11,344 nt of DNA from an uncultured Eubacteriales bacterium (GTDB lineage: Bacteria; Bacillota; Clostridia; Oscillospirales; Oscillospiraceae). The DNA is taken from NCBI GenBank assembly GCA_900553545.1, contig USDP01000037.1:1-11344 (forward strand), written 5' to 3'. The notes beneath the pieces were generated by a model that was not told where the DNA came from, searched no databases, and worked only from the letters and a program-made list of their open reading frames with translations. Positions 6,017 to 11,344 of the stretch are shown piece after piece (position 1 is the first letter of the stretch; each line of letters begins with the position of its first letter). The translations under genes were made by a program, and so were the position numbers.

Positions 6017-6796
6017 ATGAGTATTCTTGAGGTCAAAAATCTGACCATTCAATTCGGCGGTCTGCGCGCGGTCGACGATTTCAACCTGAGTCTGGAAAAG
6101 GGCGAGCTGGTTGCGGTCATCGGCCCGAACGGTGCCGGTAAAACCACGATCTTCAACATGCTGACCGGCATCTACCGCCCGACAGCGGGTTCCATCGAGC
6201 TGGAAGGCGAGAGCCTGGTCGGCCTGAAGCCCTATCAGTTCGCGCAGCGCGGCATCACCAGAACGTTCCAGAACATCCGGCTGTTTGCCAATGCGTCCGT
6301 CGCGGACAACGTCAAGATGGCCGCCACGATGCACGGCAAGGACAACCTGGCCAGCTGCCTGCTCCGCACGCGGAAGATGGTCGAGCACGAACGGGAGCTC
6401 GACGAGAAGGTCATGAGCCTGCTCGAGCGCCTGAACATGGCCGACAAGGCGGATCTGCTGGCGAAGAACCTGCCGTACGGCGATCAGCGCCGTCTGGAGA
6501 TCGCGCGTGCGCTGATGACCGATCCGAAGATCCTGCTGCTCGACGAACCGGTCGCCGGCATGATCACGACGGAGCTGGAGGAGATGGCGCAGCTGGTCGC
6601 AAAGATCCGCAAGGACTTCAATCTCAGCATCATCATGATCGAACATCACATGAACTTTGTTATGCCGATCGCGGACCGTATCAAGGTCGTCGACTTCGGC
6701 AAGACCATCTCGGAAGGCACCCCCGACGTGGTGCAGAAGGACCCGAAGGTCATCGAAGCCTATTTGGGAGGAGGATACCAGAATGTCAATGCTTGA
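6017..6796 (+). CDS. livG: Liv-type ABC transporter ATP-binding protein, LivG family
   Basis: The product has 259 residues. Walker A is GPNGAGKT (36-43), followed by the Q-loop region TRTFQNIRLF, the signature LPYGDQRRLEIARAL, Walker B ILLLDEP and the switch histidine in IEHHMNFVM. The insertion between Q-loop and signature and the C-terminal tail EAYLGG are typical of LivG. With LivF it powers uptake. One oddity: the D-loop, usually GMNPxE in LivG proteins, reads GMITTE here, so the conserved Asn-Pro is missing; all catalytic motifs are otherwise intact. Its 3' end overlaps livF by 14 bases, and the livF ribosome site lies inside livG, implying translational coupling. Confidence 0.94.
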   Translation: MSILEVKNLTIQFGGLRAVDDFNLSLEKGELVAVIGPNGAGKTTIFNMLTGIYRPTAGSIELEGESLVGLKPYQFAQRGITRTFQNIRLFANASVADNVKMAATMHGKDNLASCLLRTRKMVEHERELDEKVMSLLERLNMADKADLLAKNLPYGDQRRLEIARALMTDPKILLLDEPVAGMITTELEEMAQLVAKIRKDFNLSIIMIEHHMNFVMPIADRIKVVDFGKTISEGTPDVVQKDPKVIEAYLGGGYQNVNA

Positions 6797-7493
6797 GGTA
6801 AAGGATCTGCACGTGTCCTACGGCGCGATCAAAGCGGTACAGGGTATCTCCTTTGAAATGGAGCAGGGCGAGACCGTCGCGCTGATCGGATCGAACGGCG
6901 CGGGCAAGTCCACCACGCTGCGCACCATCTCCGGTCTGGAGAAGGCCAAGAGCGGCTCCATCGTCTTCCAGGGCCAGGAGCTGACGAAGCTCAAGCCCCA
7001 TCAGATCGTCGAGCTGGGCATCGCGCACGTGCCGGAAGGCCGCCGCGTCTTTGCCCGCATGAGCGTCGATGAAAACCTGCGCATGGGCGCCAACATCATC
7101 AAAGACCGCGCACAGATCAAACAGGATCTCGAGCGCGTGTACGACATCTTCCCGCGCCTGCGCGAGCGCATGAAGCAGCAGGCCGGTACGCTCTCCGGCG
7201 GCGAGCAGCAGATGCTGGCCCTGGGACGCGCACTGATGACCAACGGCAGCCTGCTGATGCTCGACGAGCCCAGCATGGGCCTCGCGCCGATCATCGTCGA
7301 AGAAATTTTCAAGATCATTCGCCAGATCAATGAATCCGGCACGAGCATCCTGCTCATCGAGCAGAATGCGTTCCTTGCACTGACCACTGCCTCCCACGCT
7401 TACGTTCTGGAAACCGGCAAGATCACGATGCAGGGCAAATCGTCGGATCTGCTGGCTGACAAACGTGTGAAGGACGCCTATCTGGGCGCCTGA
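6783..7493 (+). CDS. livF: Liv-type ABC transporter ATP-binding protein, LivF family
   Basis: The product has 236 residues, the standard LivF length. It shows LHVSYGAIKAVQGISFEMEQGE, Walker A GSNGAGKS, the LivF-specific AHVPEGRRVFARMSVDENLRMG, signature LSGGEQQMLALGRAL, Walker B LLMLDEPSMGLAP and switch histidine replaced by the usual LivF IEQNA. The ATG at 6783 is chosen because GGGAGGAGG lies eight bases before it (6766-6774); a second ATG at 6789 is possible but spaced less well. It completes the importer. The next gene, an aldolase, starts 23 bp after its stop with no terminator, so transport and catabolism share a transcript. Confidence 0.94.
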   Translation: MSMLEVKDLHVSYGAIKAVQGISFEMEQGETVALIGSNGAGKSTTLRTISGLEKAKSGSIVFQGQELTKLKPHQIVELGIAHVPEGRRVFARMSVDENLRMGANIIKDRAQIKQDLERVYDIFPRLRERMKQQAGTLSGGEQQMLALGRALMTNGSLLMLDEPSMGLAPIIVEEIFKIIRQINESGTSILLIEQNAFLALTTASHAYVLETGKITMQGKSSDLLADKRVKDAYLGA

Positions 7494-7516
7494 TCGGAGA
7501 GGAGACCAAATCAGCT

Positions 7517-8473
7517 ATGAATGTTTCTGAAAGACTTGCAAGATCTGCTGTTGTGCCGGTTGTCGTATTGGATGACGCAAAGGATGCCGTGGCAACGGCG
7601 AAGGCGCTGCTGGCCGGCGGTGTGGACGTGATGGAGATCACGTTCCGCACGGCTGCTGCTGCGGATTCCATCAAGGCTGTCGCCGAAAACTGCCCCGACA
7701 TGCTCGTCGGCGCGGGCACGGTCATTACGCTTGAGCAGTGCAAAAAAGCCGTCGAGTGCGGCGCAAAATTCATTGTTGCGCCGGGCTTTGACGAAGAGGT
7801 CGTCCGCTGGTGCGTGGGCAATGGCGTCGCCGTGACTCCCGGCTGCGTTACCCCGACAGAGATCATGGCCGCGATGAAGCTCGGCCTCAAGGTCGTGAAG
7901 TTCTTCCCGGCCGGCGTCTATGGCGGCCTGTCCGCCATGAAGGCCCTGTCTGGCCCGTTCGGCGGGATCAAGTTCATCCCGACCGGTGGCGTCAACGGCC
8001 AGAACATCGGCGAGTTCATCGCTGCGCCGTTTATCCATGCCGTTGGCGGCAGTTGGGTCTGCCCGAAGGCGGACATCGCGGCGGGCAATTTTGAAAAGAT
8101 CACCGCGCTCTGCAAGCAGGCGAGAAGCGCCGCGCTCGGCTTTGAGGTTGCGCACATCGGCGTCAACTGCGAAGATGCCGCGGCGGCGTCTGCCGTCTGC
8201 GAGAAGCTGAACGAGGCGTTCGGTCTGCCCGTCAAGGAAGGCAATTCCTCCATCTTTGCCTCCAACGGCATCGAGGTCATGAAGTCGATGTTCAAGGGGA
8301 AGAACGGTCATATTGCGATCCGCACCAACTCGGTGGAGCTGGCGGTGGCAGAGCTTGCAAAGAAGGGCTTTGCATATGACGAAAGCTCGGCAAAGTACAA
8401 AAACGGACGTATGACAGTTGCATACCTCAAAGACGAGTTCGGCGGATTTGCGGTACATCTGCTGCAGAAGTAA
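7517..8473 (+). CDS. KDPG/KHG aldolase fused to a C-terminal VOC (glyoxalase-like) domain
   Basis: The product has 318 residues, against about 205-215 for a stand-alone class I KDPG aldolase. Residues 1-205 carry the aldolase: VVPVVVL strand, MEITFRT with Glu40 and Arg44 (Glu45/Arg49 in E. coli Eda), GAGT at 65-68, Schiff-base Lys128 in VVKFFPA, and phosphate-binding TGGV and GGSW. It should cleave KDPG to pyruvate and glyceraldehyde-3-phosphate, or 4-hydroxy-2-oxoglutarate to pyruvate and glyoxylate. Residues about 209-318 form a two-module VOC domain; His213, Glu253, His265 and His314 sit at the four positions expected for metal ligands, the last being His where Glu is common. The KDG kinase gene starts 11 bp downstream, which favours KDPG as substrate. 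The role of the VOC domain is unknown. Confidence 0.9.
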   Translation: MNVSERLARSAVVPVVVLDDAKDAVATAKALLAGGVDVMEITFRTAAAADSIKAVAENCPDMLVGAGTVITLEQCKKAVECGAKFIVAPGFDEEVVRWCVGNGVAVTPGCVTPTEIMAAMKLGLKVVKFFPAGVYGGLSAMKALSGPFGGIKFIPTGGVNGQNIGEFIAAPFIHAVGGSWVCPKADIAAGNFEKITALCKQARSAALGFEVAHIGVNCEDAAAASAVCEKLNEAFGLPVKEGNSSIFASNGIEVMKSMFKGKNGHIAIRTNSVELAVAELAKKGFAYDESSAKYKNGRMTVAYLKDEFGGFAVHLLQK

Positions 8474-8484
8474 GGAGGAACATC

Positions 8485-9510
8485 ATGAAATTTCTGACCT
8501 TTGGCGAGATCATGCTCCGCCTGAAAGCACCGGGAATGACGCGGCTGCTGACCGATCACTATCTGGAAGCTACCTTCGGCGGCGGCGAGGCCAACGTGGC
8601 CGTGTCGCTCGCGAACTACGGCATGGACGTCGGCTTTCTGACGGTCCTGCCCGATAACCCCATCACAGACGCCTGCGTGCGCGAGCTGCGCGGCTTCGGC
8701 GTCGACACCTCCCGTATCGTCACTGGCAACGGCCGCTTCGGCGTGTACTACGTCGAGGGCGGCGCGAACCAGCTGCCGAGCCGCGTGGTCTATGACCGCG
8801 CCTGGTCGGCCATCGCGATGGCCAAGCCCGGCGACATCGACTGGGACAAGGCATTTGCGGGCGTCGAGTGGTTCCATATCACGGGTATCACCCCGGCCAT
8901 CAGCGAGTCCGCGATGGAACTCAGCCTGGAGTCCGTCAAGGAAGCGAAGAAACGCAATATCACCGTTTCCTGCGACCTCAACTATCGCAAGAACCTGTGG
9001 AAATACGGCAAAAAGGCCAGCGAGGTCATGCGCGAGATGGCCAAGTACGTCGATGTGGCGATCGCCAACGAGGAAGACGTACAGAAGTCGCTGGAGATCA
9101 CCGTTGATGTCAATGTTGAGTCCGGCGAGCTGGACCGCGAAAAGTACCGCGCGCTCGGCAATAAGGTCCTGGAAAGCTATCCGAACATGAAGTGCATCGC
9201 CATCACACTGCGGGAGAGCCACAGCGCCGACTGGAACGGCTGGGCGGCGTGCCTGAACGACGGCAAGGACTTTTATGTGTCAAAGAAGTACGAGATTCGG
9301 GACATCATCGACCGTGTGGGCGGCGGCGACAGCTTTGCGGGCGGCCTGATCTACGGGCTGAACCACTATGAGGACAAGCAGTCTGCGCTCGAGTTCGCAG
9401 TCGCGGCGAGCTGCCTGAAGCACAGCATCCCCGGCGATTTCAACCGCGTCACCGTCTCCGACGTCACCAAGCTCATGGGCGGCGACGGCACCGGCCGCGT
9501 GCAGAGATAA
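8485..9510 (+). CDS. kdgK: 2-keto-3-deoxygluconate kinase-type sugar kinase (PfkB family)
   Basis: The product has 341 residues with an intact ribokinase/PfkB fold. The first PfkB signature is [16 protein letters not shown] near residue 31, as in KDG kinases, and the second is [13 protein letters not shown], with Asp282 the catalytic base and the Gly-rich anion hole before it. ISLEADING motifs for fructokinase or ribokinase are not evident; the GGGEANVA and GGGDSFAGG forms are those usual for KDG kinase. It would convert KDG plus ATP to KDPG, the substrate of the aldolase encoded directly upstream. AAGGAGGA just after the aldolase stop gives strong translation. The C-terminal GDGTGRVQR tail is short and unremarkable. 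Other 2-keto-3-deoxy sugar acids (for example the galactonate epimer) are possible substrates. Confidence 0.85.
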   Translation: MKFLTFGEIMLRLKAPGMTRLLTDHYLEATFGGGEANVAVSLANYGMDVGFLTVLPDNPITDACVRELRGFGVDTSRIVTGNGRFGVYYVEGGANQLPSRVVYDRAWSAIAMAKPGDIDWDKAFAGVEWFHITGITPAISESAMELSLESVKEAKKRNITVSCDLNYRKNLWKYGKKASEVMREMAKYVDVAIANEEDVQKSLEITVDVNVESGELDREKYRALGNKVLESYPNMKCIAITLRESHSADWNGWAACLNDGKDFYVSKKYEIRDIIDRVGGGDSFAGGLIYGLNHYEDKQSALEFAVAASCLKHSIPGDFNRVTVSDVTKLMGGDGTGRVQR

Positions 9511-9529
9511 AAAGGAGAGCATCAGCATC

Positions 9530-10684
9530 ATGGAATGGATCAATGAAAAAGCCAAAACTCTGAAGCAGGGCGCCATCCGCGCCATGTTCGACCGCGCGAA
9601 CACCATGACCGGCGTCATCAGCCTCGGCATCGGTGAGCCGGATATGCCGACGCCGAAGCTGGTCTGCGAGGCCTGCAAGGAAGCGCTCGACAAGGGCATT
9701 ACGCATTATACGCCGAACGCCGGTACGCTCTCGTTCCGTCAGGCCATCGCCGAAAAGTCCTATCTGAAGGACCTGCACTATGACCCGAAAACGGAGATCA
9801 TCATCACCAACGGCGGCATGGGCGCGCTGAGCCTGCTGTTCCTTGTCCTGCTGAACAAGGGCGACGAGATCCTGATCCAGGACCCGCAGTGGCTGAACTA
9901 CGTGGCACAGGTCGCGTATTGCGACGGCACGGCTGTCCGTGTTCCCACGGATCTGGAGCACAACTTTGTGATGCAGCCGGAGACCATCGAAACGCTCATC
10001 ACGCCGCGCACCAAGGCGCTGATGATCAACACGCCGAACAACCCCACCGGCTCCGTCATGACGCGCGAGACAATGGCGAAGATCGCGGAGCTGGCCGTCA
10101 AGCACGACCTGCTGGTGATCTCTGATGATGTCTACAACACGCTGCTCTACGCCGGGGAGGAAGCACCCTGCATCGCGGCTTTCCCAGGAATGAAGGAGCG
10201 CACGGTCATCGTCAACAGCTTCTCGAAGTCCTATGCCATGACCGGCTGGCGCATCGGCTTTGTCGCGGCCCCGGCGGAGATCGTTGACCGCATGACCAAG
10301 TGCCAGGAGAACTTCAACGCCTGCGCCAATGCGCCCGGCCAGTACGCGGCGACCGTTGCGCTCGACCATCCGGAGCTCTGCGAAGAGCTGCGTCAGGTCT
10401 TTGAGCGCCGCCGCAGCATCCTGCTCGACGGCCTCGCCAAGATCGACGGCATCCGCTGCAACCGCCCGAACGGCGCGTTCTACGTGTTTGCTGACATCAG
10501 CAGCTTCGGCCTGAGCAGCGTTGAGTTCTGCAACCGCCTGCTCGACGAGCAGAAGGTCGTCTGCATCCCGGGCAGCGCCTTCGGCGAATGCGGCGAAGGC
10601 TTCATCCGTATCGCATATACCTGCTCGGATGAGAACCTGCACGAGGCGCTCCGCCGCATCGATGCCTTCTGCAAATCACTCTGA
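9530..10684 (+). CDS. Fold-type I PLP aminotransferase (class I/II, AspC/PatA-like)
   Basis: The product has 384 residues. Landmarks are SLGIGEPDMPTP, HYTPNAG, NNPTG with Asn171, ISDDVY with Asp199 and Tyr202, the PLP lysine Lys233 in SFSKSYAMTGWRIGF, and the substrate carboxylate-binding arginine (Arg360) in FIRIAYTC. All catalytic residues are present. It belongs to the large group covering aspartate, aromatic and N-acetyl-diaminopimelate aminotransferases, and its donor and acceptor cannot be assigned from sequence. It starts 19 bp after the kinase gene with AAGGAG twelve bases before the ATG, a slightly long spacing. Position in the operon suggests it moves an amino group to or from a pathway metabolite, for instance converting an amino acid to the 2-keto acid that one of the KHG/KDPG-type aldolases then cleaves. 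Confidence 0.88.
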   Translation: MEWINEKAKTLKQGAIRAMFDRANTMTGVISLGIGEPDMPTPKLVCEACKEALDKGITHYTPNAGTLSFRQAIAEKSYLKDLHYDPKTEIIITNGGMGALSLLFLVLLNKGDEILIQDPQWLNYVAQVAYCDGTAVRVPTDLEHNFVMQPETIETLITPRTKALMINTPNNPTGSVMTRETMAKIAELAVKHDLLVISDDVYNTLLYAGEEAPCIAAFPGMKERTVIVNSFSKSYAMTGWRIGFVAAPAEIVDRMTKCQENFNACANAPGQYAATVALDHPELCEELRQVFERRRSILLDGLAKIDGIRCNRPNGAFYVFADISSFGLSSVEFCNRLLDEQKVVCIPGSAFGECGEGFIRIAYTCSDENLHEALRRIDAFCKSL

Positions 10685-10828
10685 TATTTTCTTTTCCATT
10701 TTACCCCTTTTTCCACTCCTGCCGACGGCAGGCTCACAGCGCTGTACCTGAATGATTGACTGACGTTGAGCGTTCCTGTGCAGCGCTGTGCTGCATTTGA
10801 ACTTATTGCTTTGAAAGGAAGATGTTCT
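10685..10828 (+). other. Intergenic region between aminotransferase and second aldolase, with repeated palindromes
   Basis: This 144-bp gap is much wider than the others in the operon. It holds a pyrimidine-rich stretch (10685-10715), a 6-bp stem with a 3-base loop (10718-10732) without a T-tract, a perfect palindrome ACAGCGCTGT (10736-10745), a near copy GCAGCGCTGT (10780-10789), and a small stem TGCAGC/GCTGCA (10779-10795). I see no convincing promoter or terminator, so it is unclear whether the second aldolase belongs to the same transcript. Confidence 0.5.
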
Positions 10829-11344
10829 ATGGCACAGGATCTCTGCGCGCTGCTGCGCGAGAAAAAGCTCATTTCGATCGTCCGCGGCGCACCGACGGAA
10901 AAGATCACAAAGATCGCGGACGCGATCTACCGCGGCGGCTTCCACTTCATGGAGATCACGTTTGACCAGTCCGGAAAGACTCCGCATGCGGTGACAGCGG
11001 AGCAGATCCGCATCGTGCGCGAAGCGTTCGACGGTCGGCTGCATGTCGGCGCGGGCACGGTTATGACCGAGGCACAGCTGAAGCTCGCAGCGGAGGCCGG
11101 GGCAGAATATATCATCTCGCCGAATGTGGACACCGCGATCATCCGCGCGACGAAGGCCGCGGGCCTGATCTCGATCCCCGGCGCATTTACGCCGTCCGAG
11201 ATCGCAGGGGCCTACCAGGCCGGAGCGGACTTCGTCAAGCTCTTCCCGGTGGACTGCGTCGACCTGAAGTACATCAAGGCCGTCCGCGCGCCGATCAACC
11301 ATATTCCGCTTCTGGCGGTCAGCGGTGTGACGCCGGAGAACCTC
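10829..11344 (+). CDS. Second KDPG/KHG-type aldolase, 3'-truncated by the window edge
   Basis: The 172 visible residues begin MAQDLCALLREKKLISIVRG and match the class I KDPG/KHG aldolase family: MEITF with Glu42, GAGT at 74-77, and Schiff-base Lys137 in DFVKLFP. The remaining 30-40 residues, with the second half of the phosphate site, lie outside. It is a distant paralogue of the aldolase encoded at 7517. Here Arg19 is present in the first strand (IVRG) but the position of Arg44 in the other enzyme is Asp46 (ITFDQS); this is the same arrangement as in Thermotoga-type enzymes (LRA...ITFTV) as I recall them. The two enzymes therefore probably prefer different 2-keto acids. AAGGAAG at 10815-10821 lies seven bases before the ATG. 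It could equally belong to a following gene set outside the window. Confidence 0.88.
   Translation, partial: MAQDLCALLREKKLISIVRGAPTEKITKIADAIYRGGFHFMEITFDQSGKTPHAVTAEQIRIVREAFDGRLHVGAGTVMTEAQLKLAAEAGAEYIISPNVDTAIIRATKAAGLISIPGAFTPSEIAGAYQAGADFVKLFPVDCVDLKYIKAVRAPINHIPLLAVSGVTPENL

Noticed and set aside
4949..6649. A 566-codon open frame on the minus strand opposite livM and livG
   Set aside because: It is antisense to two genes with clear Liv family motifs, has no family-like sequence (rich in D, R, Q, H and A), and results from high-GC codon bias in the real frame.
10718..10732. Hairpin CCTGCC-GAC-GGCAGG as a terminator for the aminotransferase gene
   Set aside because: The stem is only six base pairs and no T-tract follows in either direction; the pyrimidine-rich stretch precedes it.
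10757..10809. Promoter starting with TTGACT before the second aldolase
   Set aside because: No -10-like hexamer is found 16-18 bases downstream, and the TATTGC near 10804 has no matching -35 box.

Overview
The window comes from a high-GC (about 60%) Gram-positive anaerobe, most likely a gut Clostridia of the Oscillospiraceae type. This rests on strong AGGAGG-type ribosome sites, TTG starts, a Firmicutes-style short lipoprotein signal, TTGACA/TATAAT promoters, and the gene repertoire; the species cannot be named from the sequence. Every gene found is catabolic, transport or regulatory. I see no rRNA, tRNA, CRISPR, IS element or phage gene.

Layout. On the minus strand, reading leftward from 2442, lie an IclR-family regulator (1651-2442, TTG start), a fold-type III PLP enzyme of the D-serine dehydratase / D-threonine aldolase family (440-1528), and a RidA-family imine deaminase (1-399, running off the window). 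On the plus strand, reading rightward from 2811, lie a complete Liv-type (branched-chain/hydrophobic amino acid) ABC importer (binding lipoprotein, two permeases, two ATPases; 2811-7493), a KDPG/KHG aldolase fused to a VOC/glyoxalase-like domain (7517-8473), a KDG-kinase-type PfkB sugar kinase (8485-9510), a fold-type I aminotransferase (9530-10684), and the start of a second KDPG/KHG-type aldolase (10829-11344, running off the window). The two arms diverge from a 368-bp regulatory region (2443-2810).

Regulation. The same imperfect palindrome, GTTCC-N7-GGAAC, occurs three times: on the start site of the dehydratase promoter (1564-1580), in the iclR/transporter intergenic region (2593-2609), and just downstream of the transporter promoter (2730-2746). 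Recognisable promoters (TTGACT-N17-TATAAT and TTGACA-N17-TATCTT) sit next to the first and third. This looks like one local IclR regulon covering both arms. A 13-bp perfect hairpin with a T-rich tail between the binding protein and the first permease probably attenuates transcription so that the binding protein is made in excess.

How the genes may work together. An amino-acid-type importer, a PLP dehydratase for beta-hydroxy D-amino acids, a RidA imine hydrolase, a 2-keto-3-deoxygluconate kinase and a KDPG aldolase make a chemically complete route for an amino sugar acid such as D-glucosaminate (2-amino-2-deoxy-D-gluconate): uptake, elimination of water and ammonia to KDG, phosphorylation to KDPG, and cleavage to pyruvate and glyceraldehyde-3-phosphate. 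This is an inference from gene content. It differs from the PTS-based Dga pathway of Salmonella and is the main candidate here for an undescribed system. The aminotransferase, the VOC domain and the second aldolase are not explained by this minimal route.
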